Shown here: positions 23,687 through 31,160 of the stretch, piece by piece
How the letters are laid out: the number at the start of each line of letters is the position of its first letter
Numbering within the stretch: the first letter of the stretch is position 1
Origin: Pseudorhodobacter turbinis
GTDB taxonomy: Bacteria; Pseudomonadota; Alphaproteobacteria; Rhodobacterales; Rhodobacteraceae
DNA: 31,491 bases
Assembly (NCBI RefSeq): GCF_005234135.1
Contig: NZ_CP039967.1
Coordinates: 1-31,491, forward strand
Direction: 5' to 3'
Notes under the pieces: model-generated
Told to the model about the DNA's origin: nothing
The model's database searches: none
What the model saw: only the letters and a program-made list of their open reading frames with translations
Translations under genes and position numbers: made by a program

Positions 23687-24886
23687 ATGACATCTTCTTC
23701 TGCGTCGCCGCAACCATCTGGCAAGCCAGCCCCCCCCCAAAAACCGAAAACACCCGTTCCCCCGGTTGCAGGCCCTGCCCGCATGAAGAAACGCCATTAC
23801 GGGCTGATCCTAAGCTTTATCATCCTCGTTCTGCTGCCGATGGGCGGCGTTGGCGGCTATCTTTATCAGGTCGCCAAGGACCAATATGTCTCCAAAATCG
23901 GCTTTACCGTGCGCCGCGAAGAGGCGCCTTTGGTATCGACCCTGATCAGCTCTTTGGGGCAGGTCTCATCCGCCTCCTCCAGCGATAGTGACATATTGTT
24001 CGAATTTGTCCGCTCGCAAGAGCTGGTGCAACGTATTGATGCGCAGCTGGATTTGCGCCGCCTCTATGCCGTAAATCACGACGCGGATCCAGTCTTCAGC
24101 CTGCGCCCCGGCGCCACGATTGAGGAACTGGTAGATTACTGGCAGAAAATGGTCCGGGTGTCCTATGCGCCCGGCACCGGCCTGTTGGAGCTGGAAGTGC
24201 GGGCCTTTGACCCCGCCACCGTCAACCGGATCGCCACGCTGATATTTTCCGAAAGCTCGGAGATGATCAACCAGCTGTCCAGCATCGCGCGTGAGGATGC
24301 CACACGCTATGCCCGCGAGGATCTGAGCAAGGCCGAGATTGCCCTCAAGAACATTCGCGCCACATTGACCCGGTTCCGCCTGCGCACCCAGATTGTGGAC
24401 CCGCAAGCCGCCATTCAGGGCCAGATGGGTTTGCTCAATTCCTTGCAGCAACAATTGGGCGAGGCGCTGATTGAATTTGACCTGATGGGGCAAAACACCC
24501 GCGAAAACGACCCGCGGCTGACCCAGATTTCCAGCCGGATCAGCGCCATCGAGGCCCGCATCAAGCAAGAGCGCCAACAGTTCGGACAGGGCGGGAATAT
24601 CGCCGACGGACAAAACTATGCCACCGTGGTTGCCGAGTTTGAACGGCTGATCGTGGACCGTGAATTTGCCGAACAGCAATATGCAACCGCACTTGCCAGT
24701 TTCGACCGCGCCCAGACCGAGGCGCAACGCCAGAGCCGCTATCTGGCGGCCTATGTCGGCCCGACCATGGCCGAAAGCGCCGAACATCCACGCCGGATGC
24801 TTTTGTTTTTGCTCTGCGCGTTCTTTGCGACAATCAGCTGGGCCATTCTTGCCTTGGTCTTTTATTCCTTGCGGGACCGCCGGTAG
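23687..24886 (+). CDS. kpsE: Capsule export inner-membrane/periplasmic protein, KpsE/CtrB type
   Basis: This polysaccharide co-polymerase-like protein spans the periplasm and links the ABC exporter to the outer-membrane channel. It has a Pro/Lys-rich cytoplasmic tail (1-35), a first membrane segment at about 38-61 (YGLILSFIILVLLPMGGVGGYLY), a periplasmic domain with long coiled-coil stretches (for example ARYAREDLSKAEIALKN-like and SRISAIEARIKQERQQFG regions), and a second membrane segment near the C-terminus (MLLFLLCAFFATISWAILALVF). The 399-aa length matches KpsE/BexC/CtrB. The open frame extends upstream to 23558, but the ATG at 23687 gives the normal family opening and avoids overlap with kpsM. 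kpsT follows after 9 bp. Confidence 0.9.
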   Translation: MTSSSASPQPSGKPAPPQKPKTPVPPVAGPARMKKRHYGLILSFIILVLLPMGGVGGYLYQVAKDQYVSKIGFTVRREEAPLVSTLISSLGQVSSASSSDSDILFEFVRSQELVQRIDAQLDLRRLYAVNHDADPVFSLRPGATIEELVDYWQKMVRVSYAPGTGLLELEVRAFDPATVNRIATLIFSESSEMINQLSSIAREDATRYAREDLSKAEIALKNIRATLTRFRLRTQIVDPQAAIQGQMGLLNSLQQQLGEALIEFDLMGQNTRENDPRLTQISSRISAIEARIKQERQQFGQGGNIADGQNYATVVAEFERLIVDREFAEQQYATALASFDRAQTEAQRQSRYLAAYVGPTMAESAEHPRRMLLFLLCAFFATISWAILALVFYSLRDRR

Positions 24887-24895
24887 GGGCCACCC

Positions 24896-25558
24896 ATGAT
24901 AGAGCTGCGCAACCTGACCAAAAGCTTTCCCACCCGCTGGGGGCGCAAATATGTGCTCAAAGACGTCAACCTGACCTTTCCAGCAGGCATGTCTGTGGCC
25001 TTGATGGGGCGCAACGGGGCCGGCAAATCGACGTTGCTGCAAATCATCGCCGGCAATATGAACCCGGATTCCGGCCAGATGATCACCCGTGGATCGCTGT
25101 CTTTTCCGGTCGGCTTTGCCGGCAGTTTCCACCGCGATCTAAGCGGTGCGCAAAACACCCGTTTCATTGCCCGCATCTATGGGATCGACACTAAGGAACT
25201 TACTGATTTCGTGCAGGAATTCACCGCCTTGGGCCGGAATTTCTATTTGCCGGTGCGGGGCTATTCCTCGGGCATGAAGGCGCGTCTGGCCTTTGGTGTG
25301 TCGATGGGCATCCAGTTTGATACCTATCTGGTGGATGAGGTTACTTCCGTCGGCGACCGCGCCTTTCGCACCCGCAGTGCCGAGGTGTTCAAGGACCGGA
25401 TGGCCCATTCCGGCGCCGTGGTGGTGACCCATTCCATCCCCGAAATGCGCAATCTGTGTCAGGCTGGCGTTGTGCTGGAAAACGGTCATGCGCGGTTTTA
25501 CGACGACATCGAAGAGGCCTTGGATGTCCATATCCGGACCATGGATAACTCCAAGTAA
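24896..25558 (+). CDS. kpsT: Capsular polysaccharide ABC exporter ATPase, KpsT/CtrD type
   Basis: This ATPase powers capsule export with KpsM. It is short (220 aa), as usual for KpsT, and has Walker A GRNGAGKST near residues 39-47. The family segment SFPVGFAGSFHRDLSGAQNTRFIARIYG follows. The signature YSSGMKARLAFG, Walker B TYLVDEVTSVGD and the H-loop VVVTHSIPEM are intact. There is no long C-terminal carbohydrate-binding extension, which separates it from the Wzt O-antigen type. It lies 9 bp after kpsE, with TAGGGG serving as ribosome binding site, so the two form an operon. The outer-membrane KpsD and the Kdo-linker enzymes KpsC/KpsS are absent from the plasmid. Confidence 0.93.
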   Translation: MIELRNLTKSFPTRWGRKYVLKDVNLTFPAGMSVALMGRNGAGKSTLLQIIAGNMNPDSGQMITRGSLSFPVGFAGSFHRDLSGAQNTRFIARIYGIDTKELTDFVQEFTALGRNFYLPVRGYSSGMKARLAFGVSMGIQFDTYLVDEVTSVGDRAFRTRSAEVFKDRMAHSGAVVVTHSIPEMRNLCQAGVVLENGHARFYDDIEEALDVHIRTMDNSK

Positions 25559-25676
25559 AGATCTATTTTAAAGCTTCTGTAAAAACGGCAGCATTGTCCA
25601 CCATCCCAACACAATACAGCCACCCTAACTGCATGACAGTGGTGCAAATTATCCTCGGGATATCTTGGGGGATATT

Positions 25677-28208
25677 GTGGGTAAGATCATTAGCGCATCG
25701 CGCATATCATGGGATAACGACGGTGCAGATGCGGAAGGGCCGGTACAGGGCGCAACGCAACCGTGGTTTGAAATAGACGGTAGTGCCAAGGATGGCATTG
25801 AGTTCCTGCTGCATGCCGGGCGGGGTCTGTGGGCGGGGGCCTTCAGCCTGTCAAACGGCACAATACAGCATAACAGCACGACCTATACCGCGGACAGCTT
25901 TGTCCAGCTCGGCTCGGCACGAGTCGTGCGCGATCTGTTTGATGTACTGGAACGCGACAGCACAGGGCAAACCGCCACATCGCGCGGCTATTTCTCGGGG
26001 CAGTCGGGGCAGGCCGGTGATGCAGGGCAACTGTTGCTGACACAGGTGGGTGGCCTTACACTGGCGGTCGCTGCATTGCCCGGACAAGCGGGGCTTTCAA
26101 CCTTTGAATACAGCCCCGGCACGCAGCCCGTTCTGCGCGATACCCTTGGCGACAGTGATACGCTTTATCTGGCTGACCCCGTGGGGCTGGCCAGTGTTAC
26201 GCTTGACGGGGATACCTATGTCTACGCTGCATCCTCAAGCGAACCGGGGATCAGCGCATTCCAGCTGAGCGCCACAGGAAAGCTGACCGAGGTCGGGACC
26301 TTGACGATCGAGGACGGGCTATGGGTGTCTAACACCACCAATATCGTCTCTGTTACGGCGGCAGGGCAGCCATTTTTGCTGGTCTCGGCCGCAGGCAGCA
26401 ATTCCCTATCGGTCGTAAAGCCCGGCCCTGACGGCCAGATGGTGGTCGTGGATCATATGCTTGATGATCTAAGCATGCGCTTTGACGATGCCACCTTGAT
26501 GGAAACGCTGGTGGTCGGTGACCGCACCTATATCGCGGTCAGCGGCAGTGATAACGGGATTAGCCTGTTTTCGCTTTTGCCGAACGGGCAACTGCTGCAC
26601 CTTGAAACACTGGAAGATACACAAACGCTGGGGCTGGACAGCCTCAGCGCATTGTCTTTAAGCGCACAAAGCGGCCTGATACATCTGGTTGCAAGCTCCG
26701 AAACCGAAGCGGGCCTGACCCATATCGTTTACGATCCGGGTGAAGGGTTGCAGCTTGCGGGCAAGAACGGAGGCGCCGCCCTGACCGGCGGTGCGGCCGA
26801 TGATATCTTGCTGGACGGCGACGGCGAGGACCAGCTGACCGGCGGCGCGGGTGCCGATTTGTTTGTGCTGCAAGCCGACGGCAAAAAAGACACCATCACC
26901 GACTTTCAGATCGCGACCGACCGCATTGATGTCAGCGCATGGAAGGGCCTGTATTCGACATTGCAGCTTAACGTCGTCAGCCAGTCTTATGGTGTCGACA
27001 TCCGCTATGGCGACGAGCTGCTGATCCTGCGGTCCGCCAATGGCAGCCGTCTTAGCCTTGACGACCTGCTGGATATTGATGTGCTGGGCATTGCCAGACT
27101 GTCCCCGCCTTCCCCACCCGCCGGAATAGAGCTGGATTTCCAAGGCACCGATGATGACGATTCCATGGAGAGCGACGCAAACGACAACACTTTGTGGGGC
27201 CTCGCCGGCGACGACAGCCTTTTCGGCTGGGACGGCAACGATACATTATTCGGCGGCGACGACAGCGATATGCTGTTTGGCGGTTATGGCAACGATATCC
27301 TCGATGGCGGTGCAGGGCATGACGTGCTTCGGGGCGGCGAGGGCCATGATGCGCTTTACGGTGGGACGGGCGCAGATAGCCTTTATGGAGAGGGTGGCGA
27401 TGATGCGCTTTGGGGCGATAGCTCCACCGATGTCCTATATGGCGGCAACGGCAATGATACGCTGACAGGCGGCACGGGCGCAGACACGCTTTATGGTGGC
27501 GACGGCGACGACCGGCTCTTGTCCAACACCGGCGTTGATCTGCTTTATGGTGGGGCCGGAGACGATTGGATCAGCCCCGGCAATGGGGCCGATCTTGCCT
27601 ATGGCGGTAGCGGCAATGACACGATCATCGGGCGCACCGGCTGGGATACGCTTTATGGCGGCGAAGGCGATGACGAGCTTTACGGCAGCGAAGGCGTGGA
27701 TCTTCTATATGGTGATGCTGGGGATGATTTCCTGTCGGGCGGCTTTGGCTATGATGAGATTTATGGCGGCGACGGCAATGACGAAATCTATGGCAACATC
27801 GGCAATGATGACCTTTATGGCGGGGCCGGTAATGACGCGCTTTATGGCGCCACAGGGGATGATCTTTTGGAGGGCGGCGATGGCGACGACGTGCTTTACG
27901 GCGCACAAGGGGTGGACACGCTGATCGGCGGCGCGGGCAATGACTTTTTGCGCGGCGGCACGCTGGCCGATACCTTCATCTTTGATCGCGGCCATGATCA
28001 GGACACGATCTCGGGGCTGGAAACCCAGGACGAGATATACCTGTCCACGGAGTTGACCGGCGGGCTAACGGATGCGGCCGATATCGTGGCCCGTTTCCGG
28101 ACAGAGGTCGACGGGCAGTTAGCGCTATCTTTTGATCAAGGTGACATGATCATCTTTGATGAAGACCTCAGCAGCGCCGAGCTGATCGAAACGATCTTTA
28201 CGTTCTGA
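25677..28208 (+). CDS. Large secreted RTX calcium-binding protein with beta-propeller-like N-terminal part
   Basis: This is predicted to leave the cell through a type I secretion system and fold on calcium, as adhesins and matrix proteins do. The start is probably GTG 25677 (GGGGGA 6 bp upstream, 843 aa); TTG 25665 is an alternative. Residues of about 55-365 show repeated WD/lactonase-like blades (LADPVGLASVTLDGDTYVYAAS, AGQPFLLVSAAGSNSLSV, VGDRTYIAVSGSDNGISLF). A first short RTX patch is near 370-400 (GAADDILLDGDGEDQLTGGAGADLF, as on M10-type C-domains). An uninterrupted block of 29 nonapeptides occupies residues 506-766. The acidic C-terminus ends in the hydrophobic ETIFTF, as type I signals often do. 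There is no N-terminal signal peptide. No secretion ATPase, adaptor or TolC is on the plasmid. It follows kpsT by about 118 bp. Confidence 0.9.
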   Translation: MGKIISASRISWDNDGADAEGPVQGATQPWFEIDGSAKDGIEFLLHAGRGLWAGAFSLSNGTIQHNSTTYTADSFVQLGSARVVRDLFDVLERDSTGQTATSRGYFSGQSGQAGDAGQLLLTQVGGLTLAVAALPGQAGLSTFEYSPGTQPVLRDTLGDSDTLYLADPVGLASVTLDGDTYVYAASSSEPGISAFQLSATGKLTEVGTLTIEDGLWVSNTTNIVSVTAAGQPFLLVSAAGSNSLSVVKPGPDGQMVVVDHMLDDLSMRFDDATLMETLVVGDRTYIAVSGSDNGISLFSLLPNGQLLHLETLEDTQTLGLDSLSALSLSAQSGLIHLVASSETEAGLTHIVYDPGEGLQLAGKNGGAALTGGAADDILLDGDGEDQLTGGAGADLFVLQADGKKDTITDFQIATDRIDVSAWKGLYSTLQLNVVSQSYGVDIRYGDELLILRSANGSRLSLDDLLDIDVLGIARLSPPSPPAGIELDFQGTDDDDSMESDANDNTLWGLAGDDSLFGWDGNDTLFGGDDSDMLFGGYGNDILDGGAGHDVLRGGEGHDALYGGTGADSLYGEGGDDALWGDSSTDVLYGGNGNDTLTGGTGADTLYGGDGDDRLLSNTGVDLLYGGAGDDWISPGNGADLAYGGSGNDTIIGRTGWDTLYGGEGDDELYGSEGVDLLYGDAGDDFLSGGFGYDEIYGGDGNDEIYGNIGNDDLYGGAGNDALYGATGDDLLEGGDGDDVLYGAQGVDTLIGGAGNDFLRGGTLADTFIFDRGHDQDTISGLETQDEIYLSTELTGGLTDAADIVARFRTEVDGQLALSFDQGDMIIFDEDLSSAELIETIFTF
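27192..27974 (+). repeat. Block of 29 in-register 27-bp RTX repeats
   Basis: Twenty-nine nine-residue repeats of the LxGGxGxDx type run without any insertion. Examples are LFGGYGNDI, LYGGNGNDT and LYGGAGNDA. In the second half complete repeats alternate with degenerate ones (LYGGEGDDE then LYGSEGVDL; LYGGDGDDR then LLSNTGVDL), giving an 18-residue, 54-bp higher-order unit. Confidence 0.9.
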
Positions 28209-28247
28209 CCCCTTCCCCCTGACGGGCGCATTTTTACTCTAAATTCT

Positions 28248-28268
28248 CATGGCAATTGAATTGCCATG
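28248..28268. promoter_or_regulatory. 21-bp palindrome upstream of glmM, possible operator
   Basis: CATGGCAATT (28248-28257), a single central G, and AATTGCCATG (28259-28268) form perfect 10-bp arms. It lies between the RTX gene stop (28208) and the glmM ATG (28323). No T run follows, so an operator is more likely than a terminator. The protein that would bind it is unknown. Confidence 0.5.
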
Positions 28269-28322
28269 GCTGAAATTGTAGGAGGACGCATCGCGATAGC
28301 AGCACCCACGGGAAGGAATGAC

Positions 28323-29663
28323 ATGTCCAAAGATTTGTTCGGCACTGACGGGGTGCGCGGTCAGGCAAACAGTTGGCCCATGACCGCAGAGGTGGCTTTG
28401 CGCCTCGGGGCGGCAGCGGGGCGGCATTTCCGGCGCGACAAGCAAGAGCATCGCGTCGTAATCGGCAAGGATACACGCCTGTCCGGCTATATGATCGAAA
28501 CCGCGCTGACGGCGGGTTTTACCTCTACAGGGATGAATGTTTTTGTGCTGGGGCCCGTGCCCACGCCGGCCATCGGTTATCTGACGCACTCATTGCGGGC
28601 TGATGTCGGGGTGATGATTTCGGCCAGCCACAACCCTGCCATCGACAATGGTATCAAGTTTTTCGGGCCGGACGGCTTCAAGCTTAGTGACGATGACGAA
28701 GCCAGCATCCAGAACCTTCTGGGACAGGACATCGCCCTTGCCGCGCCTGAAAACATCGGGCGCGCCCGGCGGCTGGATGATGCCCGCGGGCGCTATATCG
28801 AATATGCCAAGACCACCTTTCCGGGCCGTAAACGGCTGGACGGGCTGCGCATTGTGATCGATTGCGCCAATGGTGCCGCATATCGCACTGCGCCCGCCGT
28901 TTTGTGGGAATTGGGCGCCGAAGTGATCCCGATCGGGGTGGAGCCGGACGGCTTCAACATCAATGCCGAATGCGGATCCACCTATCCCCAAACCGCAGCG
29001 CGCAAGGTGCGCGAAAGCCGCGCCGATATTGGCATCTGCCTTGACGGGGATGCCGACCGCGTCATCCTGATCGACGAGACCGGCCATATCATCGACGGTG
29101 ACCAGATCATGGGGCTGATTGCCTCGCATTGGGCGCGTGAAGGGCGACTTCAGGGCAATGCCTTGGTGGCAACTGTCATGTCCAACCTCGGGCTGGAACG
29201 CTTCTTGGAAAGTAAGGGCATCGGGCTGGAACGTACCGCCGTGGGCGACCGCCATGTGGTGGAGATGATGCGCGCCAAAGGCCACAATCTGGGCGGCGAA
29301 CAATCGGGCCATATCGTGATGACCGATTACGCGACCACCGGCGACGGGGTTATCGGGGCGCTGCAGTTTTTGGCCGCCATGGTCGAAACCGGCAAAAAGG
29401 CCAGCCAATTGGGCCGGGTGTTTGACCTGGTCCCGCAAAAGCTGGTCAATATTCGCTATGCCCGCGACAAGGCCCCCTTGGACAGCGACGAGGTACAACA
29501 GGCCATCGCAGACGGTGAGGCCACCCTTGGCACAAGCGGCAGGCTCTTGATCCGCAAATCCGGCACCGAACCTTTGATCCGTGTTATGGGCGAGGCTGAA
29601 GATCAGGCCCTGCTTAACGAAGTTGTCGATAAAATCGTGGATTGTGTGAACCGCGCCTCTTGA
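28323..29663 (+). CDS. glmM: Phosphoglucosamine mutase
   Basis: GlmM converts glucosamine-6-P to glucosamine-1-P on the way to UDP-N-acetylglucosamine. The protein (446 aa, normal length) opens with [16 protein letters not shown], has the phospho-serine loop [18 protein letters not shown] near residue 100, the metal-binding loop CLDGDADR near 240, the sugar-binding GGEQSGHIV and the phosphate-binding [12 protein letters not shown] near the end. The start at 28323 follows GGAAGGAA; an in-frame ATG at 28266 lies inside the palindrome and is less likely. glmM is normally an essential chromosomal gene, so this is probably an extra copy that raises amino-sugar supply for the glycan. A ugd-type gene follows on the same strand after 81 bp. 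Confidence 0.94.
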   Translation: MSKDLFGTDGVRGQANSWPMTAEVALRLGAAAGRHFRRDKQEHRVVIGKDTRLSGYMIETALTAGFTSTGMNVFVLGPVPTPAIGYLTHSLRADVGVMISASHNPAIDNGIKFFGPDGFKLSDDDEASIQNLLGQDIALAAPENIGRARRLDDARGRYIEYAKTTFPGRKRLDGLRIVIDCANGAAYRTAPAVLWELGAEVIPIGVEPDGFNINAECGSTYPQTAARKVRESRADIGICLDGDADRVILIDETGHIIDGDQIMGLIASHWAREGRLQGNALVATVMSNLGLERFLESKGIGLERTAVGDRHVVEMMRAKGHNLGGEQSGHIVMTDYATTGDGVIGALQFLAAMVETGKKASQLGRVFDLVPQKLVNIRYARDKAPLDSDEVQQAIADGEATLGTSGRLLIRKSGTEPLIRVMGEAEDQALLNEVVDKIVDCVNRAS

Positions 29664-29744
29664 TTTAAAGGGGCTTGCGTCCCTTTCCCACTCCAAACCT
29701 TTGGCCCCGCCCTGCGCCCAAAACAGTAACAGGAAGAACGACCC

Positions 29745-31073
29745 ATGAAAATTGCAATGATCGGAACTGGATATGTCGGGCTTGTATCAGGTGTGTGTTT
29801 CTCCGATTTCGGGCATGAGGTGGTCTGCGTCGACAAGGACCCGCGCAAGATTGATATGCTCAACCGTGGCGAAGTGCCTATCTATGAGCCCGGCCTAGAA
29901 GACTTGCTGGCCAAAAACGTCGCTGCAGGGCGGCTGACATTCACACTGGATCTGGCGCAAGCGGTGGCCGATGCCGACGCCGTGTTCATCGCCGTAGGCA
30001 CCCCCACACGCCGCGGCGATGGCCATGCGGACCTGACCTATGTGATGGCCGCCGCCGAAGAGATCGCACAAGCCGCAAAAGATTACGTGGTGATCGTCAC
30101 CAAATCCACGGTTCCGGTCGGCACCAACCGCCAAGTGCAACAGGTCGTCGCCAAGGCCAATCCGGGCTTGGATTTCGACGTGGCCTCAAACCCTGAGTTC
30201 CTGCGCGAAGGGGCCGCCATTGATGATTTCATGAAACCGGACCGCGTGGTCGTGGGCGTGCAATCGGACCGTGCCGCCGAGGTAATGTCCGATATCTACC
30301 GCCCGCTCTATCTGCGTGATTTCCCGATTGTCATCACCGATCTGGAAAGCGCCGAGATGATCAAATATGCCGCCAATGCGTTCTTGGCGACCAAGATCAC
30401 CTTCATCAACGAGATTGCCGCCCTTTGCGAAAAAGTCGGTGCCGATATCAAGCAGGTGTCCAAGGGCATGGGCATGGACAACCGCATCGGCAACAAGTTC
30501 TTGCACGCGGGTCCCGGCTATGGCGGATCTTGTTTTCCCAAAGATACGCGCGCGCTTGCCCGTATGGGCCAAGATCATGCCGTACCGATGCAGATCACCG
30601 AAACCGTGATCAAGGTGAATGATGAAACCAAACGCCGGATGGTCGACAAGCTTTTGGATATGTGTGACGGCAGCTTTAACGGCAAAACCATCACTATTTT
30701 GGGCGTAACCTTCAAACCCAACACCGATGACATGCGCGACGCCCCCAGCCTGACAATCATCCCGTCACTGGTCGGTGGCGGGGCCCGCGTGCATGTGGTG
30801 GACCCGCAAGGCCGCCATGAGGGTGAGGCGCTCTTGCCCGGTGTGACGTGGAATGATGACCCTTATGATGCCGCCCGCAACGCAGACCTGCTGGTGATCC
30901 TGACCGAATGGAACGAGTTCCGCGCCTTGGATCTGACACGTCTGGCAGGCTCTATGGCCAAGGCGCGGCTTGCCGATCTGCGCAACATCTATACCGCCCA
31001 GGATGCACGCCGTGCCGGGTTTGAAGCCTATGACAGCATTGGCCGCAAACAACTTGGTGCCGATGGCGCCTAA
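29745..31073 (+). CDS. ugd: UDP-glucose 6-dehydrogenase
   Basis: This NAD-dependent enzyme oxidises UDP-glucose twice to UDP-glucuronic acid, a common capsule precursor. The Rossmann motif MKIAMIGTGYVGLVSGVCFSD covers residues 1-21. Other motifs are VPIYEPGLEDLL, VGTPTRRGDGHADLTYV and TKSTVPVGT, followed by SNPEFLREGAAIDDFMKPDRVV. The catalytic cysteine lies in GPGYGGSCFPKDT, and the C-terminal domain has GVTFKPNTDDMRDAPS. The 442-aa length is normal. CAGGAAG lies upstream of the ATG. It is the last glycan-supply gene before the partition genes; a hairpin and the parS-like palindrome follow. Confidence 0.96.
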   Translation: MKIAMIGTGYVGLVSGVCFSDFGHEVVCVDKDPRKIDMLNRGEVPIYEPGLEDLLAKNVAAGRLTFTLDLAQAVADADAVFIAVGTPTRRGDGHADLTYVMAAAEEIAQAAKDYVVIVTKSTVPVGTNRQVQQVVAKANPGLDFDVASNPEFLREGAAIDDFMKPDRVVVGVQSDRAAEVMSDIYRPLYLRDFPIVITDLESAEMIKYAANAFLATKITFINEIAALCEKVGADIKQVSKGMGMDNRIGNKFLHAGPGYGGSCFPKDTRALARMGQDHAVPMQITETVIKVNDETKRRMVDKLLDMCDGSFNGKTITILGVTFKPNTDDMRDAPSLTIIPSLVGGGARVHVVDPQGRHEGEALLPGVTWNDDPYDAARNADLLVILTEWNEFRALDLTRLAGSMAKARLADLRNIYTAQDARRAGFEAYDSIGRKQLGADGA

Positions 31074-31090
31074 AGCGATTTTATAAAACC

Positions 31091-31119
31091 GGCAGGGCGC
31101 ATCATGCGTGGGCCCTGCC
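31091..31119 (-). terminator. Terminator hairpin between ugd and parB ends
   Basis: GGCAGGGC (31091-31098) and GCCCTGCC (31112-31119) form a perfect 8-bp stem. On the minus strand it is followed by GGTTTTATAA, so it best fits termination of the parAB message; on the plus strand it could also stop ugd transcription. Confidence 0.6.
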
Positions 31120-31130
31120 CCTACCCTCAA

Positions 31131-31150
31131 ATGTTTCGCGCGCGAAACAT
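31131..31150. other. parS-like centromere palindrome
   Basis: ATGTTTCGCGCGCGAAACAT is a perfect 20-bp palindrome, 10 bp beyond the parB stop. It keeps the TGTTTC...GAAACA outer arms of canonical parS (TGTTTCACGTGAAACA) but has a CG-rich 6-bp centre, making it 2 bp longer between the arms. Its place next to parAB makes it the best ParB-binding site on the plasmid. The exact left half also occurs alone inside parA (783-792). Confidence 0.75.
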
Positions 31151-31160
31151 TTTGACCGGA

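Noticed and set aside
23966..25132. Open frame of 388 codons on the minus strand opposite kpsE/kpsT
   Set aside because: It lies antisense to two well-supported genes, has composition typical of an antisense high-GC frame, and shows no domain.
27192..27974. Regularly spaced repeats that could be taken for a CRISPR array
   Set aside because: The 27-bp periodicity has no distinct spacers and encodes calcium-binding nonapeptides in one continuous frame.
27151..27995. Long open frames in other reading frames and on the opposite strand across the RTX repeats
   Set aside because: They mirror the periodic 27-bp repeat and give Met/Ala- or His/Arg-rich nonsense; the RTX reading frame explains the region.
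28590..29696. Open frame of 368 codons antisense to glmM
   Set aside because: It is a shadow of glmM, with no recognisable motif and no ribosome binding site.
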